Below, in pieces: positions 1 to 10,510 of a DNA stretch of 64,000 bases. Source of the DNA: Glycine soja. Taxonomy: Eukaryota; Streptophyta; Magnoliopsida; Fabales; Fabaceae. The stretch is from NCBI RefSeq assembly GCF_004193775.1, contig NC_041021.1:1622001-1686000 (forward strand). Direction: 5' to 3'. Under the pieces are notes generated by a model that saw only the letters and a list, made by a program, of their open reading frames with translations, was not told where the DNA came from and did no database searches. Made by a program: the position numbers and the translations under genes. The stretch's first letter is position 1; every line of letters starts with the position of its first letter.

Positions 1-779
1 ATGCATAAAAAATCTCCATTTATTCAAAAGTAAAACTCACACATAAAGGTAGCAGAGATTACTCAGGAATGCATTAGGCTTATAATTAACATGTAAATAA
101 TCTTAAAGAGCTTCAAGTTCACTCTGCTCAATATCTCTCAGTGTTTAGAAAAATGAATGATTATACTCACAATCACAATTCAATAACACATTCATAATTT
201 TGTAAATCAATCAACTCAACTCAAATAAATCCCAAAAATTCATAACAAGTGAGACATAATGGGTTGCAATGGAGTTAGTCATGTAATGTAAGGTAGATAC
301 TGAAATAAATAGGCTAATCAAAATTTTCCACTCATTCATATCAAAATACTCAATAGTAGGGGAACTTTCACCTATTTTTTCACCTTCCTTTTGTTTTCAA
401 TTTTTTTTATCTCTTTTTCCTTCTCTCTCATATTTTCTTTGGAGATTGCTCTCTTTTTCTTTTTACTTGAGAACCTTTTCTCAAAAAATTTCTCTCCTTC
501 TTTCTTTCTATTTGTCAATCCCTTTTTTTATTTCACTTGAGAGAAGGAGTTAGGATTTACTTATTGGCACAACCTGCAACACACAATTATTCCCCTCTTT
601 TTCCTCACATTAATATTTCACATAATCATCATATGAGGGACCAAAGCAATTAATCATTGAGGCTCAAAAGATGGTCAACTAAGGGAAAATTTATCGAAAT
701 AAAATCACAAGTCTCAAGAAATCCTACCAATGTCTTATCTTTTCAGAAAAAATCAGAATTCATCCAAGGATATGTATGT

Positions 780-2153
780 TGTTAGTCGTCATTTACGACT
801 AACTTTTATATTGAAAAGCATTATGAAAATCATGTCTTTCCCCAATTTATGGTTCTTTTTGTAGGTTTGTATATATTTTTAGGTTTAGTTCAATTTTTAT
901 GCAGTAGATATGTCGTTCAATGTGAATTAATGAGTTTTCAACTTCAGTTTCAGGTGAAAAGATGAAGAAATAGAAGGTTGTTGTAGCTGGTGTCTTGCTA
1001 GGTGAGACATATGCACTTAGAGAGGAACATCCGCTAAGCGAGACATAAGCTCACTTAGCGAGTCAAGGGAATTTGGAAGAGAATCTGTCACGCATGCATG
1101 CGCTCGGCGCTCCATCAGCTCGCCCAGCGAGTCGTTTGTCTCTTCTGGCGCTTAGCGTGCCTGACGCGCAAAGCCAAAAATCATTAACTCACGCTTAGCG
1201 TGAAAATGGCGCTAAGCGAGCCTTCAAGGACAGAAAGCCCTTAAAAGCTGAAGTTGGTGAAAATAGGGATATGCTTGAGAGTCTATGCAATAGAGAGACG
1301 TAACAGGGCAATGGAGCATCAAAAACCTCAGCTTTCAAGAGGATTCTAGGTTTTAAAGTGTTTTTTAGGTTCTTAGAGGTGGAGGAGACATCCCTACCAC
1401 TGTGTAATCTAAATTTTGCTTCCAAAACCTCCTATTGTAACTGAAAGGTGATAACTTGCCATGGAAGGCTAAAGCTTTTGTTGGGAATTTCTGCTGAGCC
1501 TTGATGTAAATATTCTTTACTATCTATTTAATGTTGTTTTGATGTGTTCATTGCTTCTATCTGCACTTAACTCTTGCATGCTTTTGGTCTGATCATCCAT
1601 TTGTGTGTAAAGTTAGGATTTTTAGCATTGGAAAATGTTTTGAATCCTTAGAACTGGATAGAGCAGGGCTAGATAACTATATTGTCTGGACACGGAGTGC
1701 AGGGACTTTAGTTTTTAATATGTTGTGATCTTAATGTTGTTCGGTTAGGCTAAGTTTGATGAGGGATCCGAGAACGAAGTATAATTAGAATTAGCCCATT
1801 CATGCGAGACATCGATAATTGGGATAATTGTCCTCAACATAGAACACAGAAACAACATTAGATAGAGAAAAACCCTTAATTGCATCAAGTTACTCAGTAG
1901 AAAGGCCCAACGTTTTAATCATCTGTTTATTCTCACATTTAGTTAGTTAATTTTATAGTTATCTTTAGAATTGCAACTATATCCTATTTTTATTTCAATT
2001 AATGATGTTATATAAATGTCTACTTATTGAATGAACATTTTTCTAAATGAAACAAACTCCTTGTGATTCCATTCTCGGTTCTTACCGTTTTATACTACTT
2101 GTATGACTCAATACACTTGCTGATAAATTTCGCATTTGTAAATAGGCGGAACA
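780..2153 (+). mobile_element. Solo LTR, family A copy 1 (1374 bp, TSD TATGT)
   Basis: The unit starts TGTTAGTCG and ends GAACA, and is flanked by the identical 5-bp duplication TATGT at 775-779 and 2154-2158. There is no internal coding region between the duplications, so this is a solo LTR left by LTR-LTR recombination. It lies inside the gypsy relict. A near-identical copy in the same orientation occurs at 50302-51651 and an inverted one at 31120-32465. Position 1000-1220 carries many copies of the motif gctaagcgag and variants. Short frames inside it are not genes. Confidence 0.9.
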
Positions 2154-2926
2154 TATGTCAAAACATAAAATAGAATAATGCCACTGAAAGGATCAAATCG
2201 CACACATATCAAGAGACTTAAGGCTCAAAACTCACATATCTAAGGATAGTTATTAAGAAGAGTTCACAGTCATGCATGCTAATGTTCCATCCTAAAGAAA
2301 ATCACAATGTTTACCCAAATACACACACACACATAGGGGAATACTAAAAACACAAAATTCTAAACACATAAAAATTTTCACACAGTGATGGAATCAATAT
2401 AATGCAAGAAATCACATATATCATATAAGCTCATAGATGGGGAGCAATGATAACCCTCCCCACACTTTATACATGCATTGCCCTTAATACATAAAACAAA
2501 ATAAAAGAAAACCTAAAACTAGAAATAAAGACAGAAACTAAAAATGAAATATTGAAAATGAAAGATATCTTAACATGAAACTAAAAAAAATCAAGAAAAG
2601 ACAGCCTAACATGAAACTAAAAAAATCAAGGAAAATAGAAAATAAGCCCCCCTAAGATGAAGGTGGAGTAAGCAGAAGAAAAAGAAAAGATAAAAAAGTT
2701 TTTTTTTCTTTATTTTTAATTTTTTTTTACCAAGGTCGGGCTCGACACTAATGCTAACTACCTGGGCCATGGTCATTTTACTGATAGGCAGTTTGACTTA
2801 ATAAATGAAAATAAAATTATGTGAAAAAATGTAAATAAATGTATATAACTCATGAGTTGCCTCCCAGATAGCACTTGTTTAACATCACGAGCTTGACGGA
2901 TGAAAAAGGGAAGAGAATCAACCAAC
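2154..2926. other. Non-coding 3' part of the gypsy relict
   Basis: No gene. This continues the host element on the far side of the inserted solo LTR. It holds a short CA repeat near 2325, A-rich stretches, and at 2840-2900 a segment whose reverse complement resembles the conserved 3' region also seen at 10520-10565 (grows into 'gggaggcaac'-type sequence). A possible purine tract on the minus strand lies near 2455. Confidence 0.4.
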
Positions 2927-4029
2927 CTAAAATATGGTGTGTTTCACTGATCCTTTAGTACAATCATCCAATCCATAACCAAGAGCTTGAATGCTCATGG
3001 CATCTCCTTTTTTCTTATTCCATCCAAGGTCTTTTGGAATGACTTTGTTCCTAGGAAGGTCTTTCTTCCCCACACTTGGGTGAGGCTTAGCCATAGTGAC
3101 TTCCATCTTGTTAGTGGTTTGCCCAAAATTGCAGGAAGAGGGAGAGAATGGGCTTTTAGCAGTACCAAACACCCTAAATACTTCCTCCTTATCACTTAGC
3201 CGCCAAGTCAATTTCCTTTCCTTAACATCAATGAATGCTCCTCCTTTGTTGAGGAAGGGTCATCCCAAAACAATTGGTACGTCTTCATCCTCCTCAATAT
3301 CCAGAATCAAGTCTATAAGTAAAATGAACTTGTCAACCCTGACCAGTAAGTCTTCCACTATCCCTCGCGGGTAGGTGAGAGTCTTATCTACAAACTAAAT
3401 ATAAATGTTAGTAGGTTGAGGTTCTTGTAACCTCAACTTCTTATAAACAGAGTAAGACATCAAATTAATGCTAGTACCTAAGTCAAACAATGATATATCA
3501 AAGGACAAGTTGCCAATGACACAAGGGACTGAAAAAACTCCCTGGGTCATTAAGCTTATGAGGTAGTTTCTTTAGAACAACAAAAGAACATTCCTCGTTG
3601 AGACTAACTATTGTAAAGTCTTCCAATTTCTTTATTTGAAATAATCTCCTTTAAAAACTTGGCATACTTTGACATTTCAACAATTGTCTCAGTAAAAGGA
3701 ATATTAACATGCAATTTCTTAAACATTTCAATAAACTTAGAAAATTGTTTATCCTTCTGCTTATCTTTTACTCTTCTAGGAAAAAGAACACTTACGTGAA
3801 GAGGTGTCAGTAACTTTTTCTCACCCACTTTTTTTGTCTCACGACTCTCCTCAGTGAGAGCCTTTTTTTCCTAGGGTTGGAGTGACCTTCTCTTTCTTCT
3901 TCGATTCTACCATAGACTTTCCAATCCTGGTGCTCACAACATTCACCTCCTCATTCTTAGGTTTAACTTCAATTTGGGAAAGAAGTGTGCCAGGAGTTTT
4001 TTGAGACATAAGAGTGACCAGTGTTGATG
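2927..4029 (-). pseudogene. Gypsy gag-pol linker and aspartic protease, broken
   Basis: On the minus strand, 3828-3604 encodes a segment with KDKQFSKFIEMFKKL and the MSKYAKFLKEI motif, which I recognise as the linker before the protease in Athila-type gypsy polyproteins. The protease follows in a shifted frame: the active-site motif DLGTS is at 3484-3470, followed by INLM, then PRGIVEDLLV near 3370 and the distal FIDVKERKLTWRL near 3200. DLG rather than the usual DSG/DTG is typical of this plant group. At least one frameshift (near 3530) and several stops (for example before the PFLN motif) prevent expression. Retroviral-type proteases cleave the polyprotein; this one is dead. Confidence 0.7.
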
Positions 4030-5371
4030 GATTAACAAGTGCACCAATGCGTCACAAGTAGTAAAGTTAAAACGAAAGTCTGAGTATCGTATCCACACGG
4101 ATTTTGTACTTAGGAAGATTTTGTACTTAGGAAGATAAATATTTAATTTACAAGTAATGGATAAGGAATTTAAAATAGAAGATAAAGAAAGATAAAAGAT
4201 AAGATAAAGATTTAAATTAAAAGATGGCAAAGAAAGATAAAAGATAAGATAAAGATTTAAATTAAAAGTTGATAAAGATAAAAAAGTAGAAGATAAAATA
4301 GATAAGAAATTTTAATGTAAAAGATAAAGATGATGATAAAAAGATGAATTCAGAAGATGAGAATGTTGGGAACTTAGCCTACCAAAGCTACTTTTTGATG
4401 TAATGTTAATGATTTTTCTCTATCTATAATTATTCCAATTTACACCTGCATCTACTAGTATACTCTAACTTTGGTCCCTCGCACGAAAGAGCCTAATTTA
4501 TCTATCTTCTTTCTCAAATCCCTTTGTAGAGTTAAAATAGTAAATTGCATTAAGAATAGAGATGTATAACAAACTAAACGAATACCAACCTATCCATAGT
4601 GATGATTTTATTTAGATGCCATTTCCCAGTTCTATTATAAAATAATATTTCCCAACGCTACCCCTAAAACTTGTCATGCAAACGAGTGATCAAGCCATAA
4701 GTTATAATATTAATCATAGGAAAGGATAATGCAAATGTAATATTATAAATAGATAGGAAGAGAAATTACATCAAGAGTAGTTGGCTGCTAAGTTTCCAAC
4801 AAATGAGGTTTAGCCTCTCATTGTCATGGAGACTTTACAATTGCAAGAAGGGAATATTTAGTAAAGGGGGAAAACATAAGAAAGGGAAGGGAGGGAAGGA
4901 ATGACTCCCATTGTTTGTTTCTCCTTCTTCTAGCTTTTTCCTTCTATAAGGAATTGTATTCTGTTGAAATTTCTATGTGTCTTCTCCTTCTTCTCTTTTT
5001 TTTTTATAGGTGCAGATTAGCGGACTTCTGAATTGGTCTAATTTCTTCAATTATTCTGTTTTTCTTAATTAGCCTTGCTTTCCTCCGTTAGTCTTCTTTC
5101 CTTAATTAGCCCTTCTTTCCTCAATTAGCTTGCTTTCTTCAATTTGCTTGCTTTCCTTAATTAGCCAACTTTCCTTAATTATTCCTGTATTTCTGGGCTT
5201 TATTTTACTCACTAGGCTCCATAAATCCTTCACTTTTAATATTCTCTGCACAAAAACTTAAATGATATTAATTTAACATTTATTTTCTAAAAAAGGAAAA
5301 ATTAGAAGAGAAAAATTACAAATTACTCTATAATTTAACCCCAAAATATACTCATAATTAGCAGTTATTAA
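4030..5371 (-). mobile_element. LTR-like insertion within the gypsy gag region
   Basis: The gag frame breaks at about 5371 and resumes at about 4029, so the sequence between is an insertion. Its left end ('aacaagtgcaccaat...cacaagtagtaaa') resembles the reverse complement of the LTR end at 12860-12904, and its right end resembles the start of that LTR. It is therefore probably a solo or single LTR in minus orientation. It contains a strongly A/G-rich repeat of 'gataaaagataa' type at 4130-4340. No exact 5-bp target duplication could be assigned, so the limits are approximate. Confidence 0.5.
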
Positions 5372-6316
5372 CAAGGTTTGACTTGGTGCATTCTAAGGAT
5401 TTGAACCTCTCATCACTATTAGTTATATGCTCCATCACCATGTCTTCGAAGGTTGGTCTCCTCTCCCGTTGCTTAGACCTTTGATCGTGATACTGAAGGC
5501 CTATGTACATGTTTTGATTTTGCAGGTGAGGGGGCTTGTACACATTCTGGTTCTGAATCTGTCCTTGCCTCTGATCTCTCTGCTTTTTCAAGAGAAAAGT
5601 TGGAATGATCTCTCCACCCTTGGTTGTAGGTATTAGAGTAAGGGTCATAGCCAATACTCTCCCCCAAGTATAGTTGACTTCCTCTAAGGCTTGAGAATAT
5701 GGGAAGTCTCCAAACATATATCTTGTCTCCCACACTCTTCACAAACAGAAGATAGAGGTGTGGGTGTCATCAACTATACCAGAGCCTTCATCATAGTCTC
5801 TATTTGTTTGGCTACATGTCCATATTTTGTTCAAGAGACAAACTAGATGAATTGGCTTCCACCTAATGAACTCCAAATGATCTCTTGAGAATTCTTCTGT
5901 CACTTACAACATTATAAGCATTAGAATCCATAGCTTCAATGATCTCCACTGCCACATTTTTCAGTTTGTGCATAAGGTTCCCCCTTGCTGCAACATCTGG
6001 GCATGATCTATTGTGCTATGACAGTCCCCCATAAATGATGTGAATCAACCTCTATGGTGGGTAGCCATGATGTGGGAAGTTTCTTTGTAGCCACTTGAAA
6101 CGTTCCCATGCTTCAAAGAGTGATTCCTGCTCAAACTGGGAAAAGTTTCCATTTTCTCATATTAACTGTTCAAACTTTGCCACCTGGAAGAACTTCGTCA
6201 GGAACGCTAATGAGCATTGATCCCCAGGTGGTAATGCTCTTTCTTGGAAAATTATCGAGCCAATCTTCAGCCTTTCCCCCTAATGAGAATGGGAAGACAA
6301 CCAATCTAATGTAGTT
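5372..6316 (-). pseudogene. Gypsy gag fragment (C-terminal and middle part)
   Basis: The minus-strand frame at 5742-5372 encodes a hydrophilic, Q-rich segment ending in the motif DERFKSLE, as in plant gypsy gag proteins. Upstream, near 6120-6060, the translation reads FEAWERFKWLQRNFPHHGYP, matching the conserved EAWERY-type motif of Athila-like gag. Gag would form the capsid. Frames are interrupted several times, and the fragment is separated from its N-terminal part by a solo LTR at 6322-7918. Confidence 0.65.
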
Positions 6317-6634
6317 AGGAGTGTAGAAGCAAAGCTTCATGGTGAATCAAGAGTGATTCAAAGATGTTTTGATGATAACAAAGATGATAACAAAAGATGA
6401 TGACTAAGGTGATCACAAAAAGCTCAAAGGTCAATCAAAGAATGAGTTCAAGATATTCAAGATAGAATCAAGAACACTTCAAGATTCAAGAGGAAAGTTG
6501 AATTCAAGAATCAAGAATCAAGATTCAAGAATCAAGAGAAGGCTTAATCAAGACAAGTATGAAAAGGTTTTCTCAAAAAATTGAGTAGCACATGGTTTTT
6601 CTCAAAACATGTTTACCAAAGAGTTTTTCCTCTC

Positions 6635-6866
6635 TGGTAATCGATTACCAGATTGTTGTAATCGATTACCAGTAGCAAAATGGATTTGAAAAAGTTTTCA
6701 AACTGAACTTACAACGTTCCAATTAATTTCAAAAAGCTGTAATCAATTACAATGTTTTGGTAATCGATTACCAGTGCCTTTGAACATTGAAATTCAAATT
6801 CAAATATGAAGAGTCACATATAAAAGCCTTGTGTAATCGATTACACTGATTTGGTAATCGATTAAC
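6635..6866. repeat. Cluster of six GTAATCGATTAC palindromes
   Basis: Six copies of a 12-bp palindrome centred on ATCGAT lie within about 230 bp: near 6637, 6658, 6739 (degenerate, AATCAATT), 6760, 6833 and 6854. Each is a perfect or near-perfect inverted repeat. They sit in the upstream part of the solo LTR, where a retrotransposon promoter (U3) would be, so they may be binding sites; that role is inference. Confidence 0.85.
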
Positions 6867-7196
6867 AGTGATTGTTTCTGAATAAATCAAAAGATGTAAT
6901 TCTTCAAAAGGTTTTTGACTTTTTCAAATTGGTTTTAAGTGTTTCTAAAAGTTATAACTCTTCTAAATGGTTCTCTTGGCCAGACATGAAGAGTCTATAA
7001 AAGCAAGGCTTTGATTTGCTTTTCAATATACTTTTCCAATCAATCTTATACAATCCTTTACAAGCCTTGAATCTCTTTGAACTTCTTCTTCTTCTTTGTG
7101 CCAAAAGCTTTCCAAAGTTTTCTGGTTTTATGAACCTTGAAAACTTGTGCTATTCATTTTTTTCATCTCATCTCCCTTTGCCAAAAAGAATTCGCC

Positions 7197-7430
7197 AAGG
7201 ACTAACCGCCTGAATTATTTTTGTGTCTCTCTTCTCCCTTTTCCAAAAGAACAAAGGACTAACCGCCTGAATTCTTTTGTGTCTCTCTTCTCCCTTGTCA
7301 AAGAATTCAAAACGACACAGTCTGAGAATTCTTTTGATTCTTTCCATTCCCTTATACAAAAGTGTTCAAAGGACTAATCGCCTGAGAATTCTTTTGTATC
7401 CCCATTCACAAAGTATCAAAGGTTTAACCT
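7197..7430 (+). repeat. Imperfect tandem repeat 'aaggactaaccgcctgaatt'
   Basis: The block occurs near 7197, 7254 and 7369, with a degenerate copy near 7420, separated by T/C-rich spacers that end in 'tttgtgtctctcttctccctt'. Copy spacing is uneven (about 57 and 115 bp), which fits loss of one copy or diverged copies. It lies in the solo LTR just before the hairpin array. Confidence 0.8.
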
Positions 7431-7450
7431 CCTGAGGTCTTTGTCTTAAC

Positions 7451-7604
7451 ACATTGGAGGGTACATCCTTTGTGGTACAAGTAGAGGGTACATCTACTTG
7501 GGTTTGACTGAGAACAAGAGAGGGTACATCTCTTGTGGATCGGTTCTAGTGGAGGGTACATCCACTAGGGTTTCAAAGAGAACAAGGGAGGGTACATCCC
7601 TTGT
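7451..7604 (+). repeat. Array of five 23-bp hairpins with a constant loop
   Basis: Five units occur at 7451-7473, 7478-7500, 7514-7536, 7546-7568 and 7582-7604. Each has a 7-bp stem arm, the invariant 9-nt loop AGGGTACAT, and the opposite arm. The arms differ between units (caagtag, acaagag, ctagtgg, acaaggg), but four of the five are perfectly complementary to their own 3' arm; the first has two mismatches. The array lies in the 3' half of the solo LTR. See the finding for discussion. Confidence 0.9.
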
Positions 7605-7923
7605 GGATCTTTGCTTGTAAAGTATTTTTACAAGGTTGAAAGAAATCTCAAGGACTGCAGGTCGCTTGGGGACTGGATGTAGGCACGGGTTGTTGCCGAA
7701 CCAGTATAAAAACTCTTGTGTGTTTGTTTCCTTCTTCCCTACTCTTTTAATTTTCGCTGTGCATTTAATTTCCGCTTTTACTTTCTGTTAAGTTTCTCTT
7801 CTACTCCTTATTCTCTTAACAACATAAGTAAAAGCCTTAGAAGAGTAATTTTTTAAAGGTTTAGGAATAATTAATTCAACCCCCCTTCTTAATTATTCTG
7901 AGGTCATTCGATCCAACAAGGAG

Positions 7924-8249
7924 CATTGACAAGGCCCTTCACCGTTTTTGTGAGTCTCAGGAACTTCCTCAAATGAACCACATGATCTTCTGACGGTAGG
8001 CCATAGAACTGTATCCTCTAAATCATGTTGATCAACCCATGCCTCAATTCGCAATTTTGACCTACCAGATTGGGGAGCTGTATGGCTATAGTGATTCCTA
8101 CACAAGGGGTGAGGTAATCTTATCAAGTGCTCCTGTTCTCCATCAACGACCATTTTTCTTCTCCTTATTTTAGCATTGTTCCTGTAACAAACTTTTTTGA
8201 TATCAGGGTCACACTTAGCAATTTCACCCCTTTGAGATTGAGTTAGCAT
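7924..8249 (-). pseudogene. Gypsy gag N-terminal fragment
   Basis: This is the continuation of the gag region beyond the inserted solo LTR. A minus-strand frame starts at 8249 and runs into the LTR boundary; it is hydrophilic and rich in R, K and H. Its identity as gag rests on position and orientation rather than on a strong motif, so the product call is tentative. It cannot encode a working gag because it is cut by the insertion. Confidence 0.4.
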
Positions 8250-8394
8250 AAACTGTCTAAAAAAGAAAAAAGACTAAAATGCAACTGCCATAAAAAGGAA
8301 AAAAATGTAACAAAAATTCAGAACTTAAACTAATAAAAATAGAACAAAATTAAAAGAAATAATAATTGTCAAACCCTAATTCACTCCGAACAAG

Positions 8395-8790
8395 TTATTC
8401 AAAAAAATAAAAACAAAAAAATAAAAAAATGAAAAAAAAAAGAAAATAATTAAGAAAACAAAAAAAATAATGAAAAAAGAAGAAGAAGAAAAACAAAAAA
8501 GAAAATATGAAATAAAAAATAAAACAAGGAAAGAAAGAAAACAAAAAAAAGGGGAAGGAAGAATAAAAAGAAATGGGAAAAAGAAAAAAGAAAGAAAACC
8601 AAAAAAAGGGAAAGAAAGAAGGAAAAAAAGGAAAGAAAAACAAAACAGAAAAAAAGGAAGGAAAGAACAGAAAAAGAAAAAAAGGAAAGAAAGAAAATGG
8701 AAAAAAGGGAAAGAAAGAAAGTAAGGAAAAACAATGAAAGAAAGAAAAGGAAGAACAAAAATAAAACGGAAAAAATAATAATAATAATAA
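8395..8790 (+). repeat. Purine-only low-complexity tract (A/G)
   Basis: About 400 bp are almost entirely A and G with 'gaaagaaa' and 'aaaaggaaag' patterns, followed by an AAT microsatellite near 8773-8790. Long open frames exist on both strands here (poly-F/L/S on one, poly-K/E/R on the other), but they only reflect base composition. The tract lies upstream of gag on the minus strand, where gypsy 5' leaders can be low-complexity. Confidence 0.85.
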
Positions 8791-9433
8791 GGAAAAGAAT
8801 ATAGAGAAGCAACATTATAAAAGAAAGAAATATACACACAATTACAGAGAAGAAAAGAATTACACAAAAATACATAAAGAACACACAAAAAATAATAAGA
8901 GACACAAATCTTGAAGAGGCGAAAGAAACTCACTGCATCGCGTTGTTTGACACTACAATCAGGAAGGGGGGTGGACCTCGAGGTGTCCCCTTATTCCTTT
9001 CATCTCATCTTTTTTTTTCTCTTTTCTTTTTCTTTCCTTCACAGTTCCTCTCCTCCCTTTTCCTATTTCTTTTGGTTTCTAACTTGATTCGTTTCAACTC
9101 GTCAGTGAACCCTTGTTTGTTGGTAAGACTCTTAGAATCTTTATTTTTATTTTTTTGAAATATTTTTTGTCCATGTTTTTTTATATAATAAAAATAAAAA
9201 AATAAAAGAAAATAAAAAAACTGAAAAAATAAAAACAAAATAAAAATTGCTATTAACACTGCCTTTTTCACATATATAGTTTTTTCTTTAATTTTGGGCC
9301 TAATCCATTTTTTTCAAAAAATAATTGCATAAAACAAATACCACTAGTCACACCTTCATTTACATGCACACCCCCACTCCTTTCGGGCATAGCCTAAACG
9401 AAGTATAAATTGTTATTTACACCACTTCTTTCT

Positions 9434-9670
9434 AAGTTTGATGAATGGTTAAGTTATCTTGTTTGATTGTTTTCTATGATTAGTCATTTATGTATGGTTT
9501 TATATTTCTTATCTTTCTAGTTTGATGAGTGGTTAAGTTATCTTGTTTGATTGTTTTTCTATTCTCTTGTATGATTAGTCATTTATGTATGTTTTATATT
9601 TCTTACGCACTTTTATATGATTAGTCATTTATGCATGGTTTTTCTATTTCTCTTGTATGATTAGTCAATT
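9434..9670 (+). repeat. Imperfect tandem repeat, period about 85 bp
   Basis: The block 'agtttgatgarTggttaagttatcttg' begins near 9434 and again near 9519. The block 'tatgattagtcatttatg' follows each and recurs near 9606 and 9656, so the tail shows extra partial copies. No coding potential. Confidence 0.75.
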
Positions 9671-9764
9671 TTTCTTTATTCACTCTTATATTTTTTTTAA
9701 GAAAAAAAGAAGTATCTTTTTCTTGTGAGTTTATGCTTTTAGGGTGGAACCTCAGAAGAACTTG

Positions 9765-10112
9765 ATCCATGGAAAATTCTTAGTGGGAACAAGACTTACA
9801 CCCTTACAATCAATATGAAGAAAAAAGACTTTCTAATCTTGAGAATGTGTTGATGCAATTCATAGAAACATCCCAAGCTAGCTATAGAGCCAATCAAAAT
9901 CCAATTCAAAATCTGAAGATTCAAGTTGGCAAGAATTACTCCATGGAGAATTGTTGGTGAGAGCAAGAGTTACAACCTTACAATCAATATGAAGAAGAAA
10001 GAAGATCTAATTTTGAGAATATGTTGATGCAATTCATGGAAACATTTGAAGCTAACTTCAAAGCCAATTAACACGCAATTCAAAATATGAAGATTCAAGT
10101 TGGTAAGCTAGC
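9765..10112 (+). repeat. Tandem duplication (about 174 bp x 2) in gag remnant
   Basis: Both copies start near 'ccatggaaaatt' / 'ccatggagaatt' (9767 and 9941) and contain 'ttacaatcaatatgaagaa', 'ttgagaatrtgttgatgcaa' and 'gaagattcaagttgg'. The translation of the second copy shows the gag-like motif LMQFMETFEANFK followed by IQVGKLAKKV. The copies differ at several positions, so the duplication is not recent. Confidence 0.75.
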
Positions 10113-10201
10113 AAAAAAAGTGGTTGAATTACCCATTTTAGTCACAAGGGAAGAAAACTTTGTAGAGGTTAAAGCTCATGAGGAAAGTCTTGTAAAAGAG
10201 T

Positions 10202-10510
10202 ATGATTCAAAAGAAAAAGAATAAAAAAAGTGAGGGGAGAACACAACAACAATGGGAGAAGTGCTCACAAGTAGAAATTCAACAAGAAAGTATTCTCCAA
10301 GTCAATACCCCTCCTCATCAACTGATTGGCAAGGAAGAAAGGCATGGAGAATGTGATAAATCTTTAAGTGTCATTATCTCCTTGATCACTAACACTTCTC
10401 TTGCAATGATATGGAAGGGGTCTTCGGGATACATGAGTTTCATGGACTCTCTAGCTAAGAGGCAAAAATGCAAGGAAGATGTGTTCTATGTGACCTTCAT
10501 GCCACCTTGA
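10202..10510 (+). pseudogene. Gypsy polyprotein remnant, 102 residues
   Basis: An open frame of 102 codons joins a K-rich gag-like start to a segment ending CKEDVFYVTFMPP. Directly after it comes a 'caagctaatgacgttaaagaa...gggagacaaccc' region that resembles conserved sequence downstream of pol in Athila-type elements. The frame is therefore probably a fusion created by an internal deletion, not a functional gene. I do not recognise a domain in it. Confidence 0.4.

Larger units (their letters stand above)
6322..7918 (+). mobile_element. Solo LTR, family B (1597 bp, TSD AGGAG), inside gypsy gag
   Basis: The unit begins TGTAGAAGC and ends ATCCAACA, with the exact duplication AGGAG at 6317-6321 and 7919-7923. 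The gypsy gag frame lies on both sides, so the LTR landed in gag and then lost its internal part by recombination. The plus orientation is inferred from the 3' end, which resembles soybean copia LTR ends (poly-C tract near 7880). It contains six palindromic AATCGATT-type sites at 6635-6866, repeated 'aaggactaaccgcctga' blocks at 7197-7430 and a hairpin array at 7451-7604. Short frames inside are not genes. Confidence 0.92.
1..9290 (-). mobile_element. Decayed Ty3/gypsy (Athila-like) retrotransposon, interrupted by nested LTRs
   Basis: Read on the minus strand, the pieces fall in retrotransposon order: gag near 8249-7924 and 6316-5372, the gag-pol linker and aspartic protease near 4029-2927, then non-coding 3' sequence down to position 1. 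Reverse transcriptase and integrase were not recognised, so pol is largely lost or lies outside the window. The reading frame is broken by stops and frameshifts and by three later insertions. The Athila-like label rests on the protease motif DLGTS followed by INLM and on the downstream region that resembles the 3' part of such elements. Outer limits are approximate; neither terminal LTR was delimited. Confidence 0.55.

Noticed and set aside
3096..3374. Plus-strand frame of 92 codons
   Set aside because: Opposite strand of the gypsy protease region, which explains the openness.
7451..7604. CRISPR-like array
   Set aside because: The constant part is only 9-11 bp, the variable parts are self-complementary stems, and the array lies in a plant LTR; not a CRISPR.
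8376..8933. Long minus-strand open frame (185 codons) rich in F, L and S
   Set aside because: It is the complement of a purine-only tract; all frames are open there because of composition. No domain or start context.
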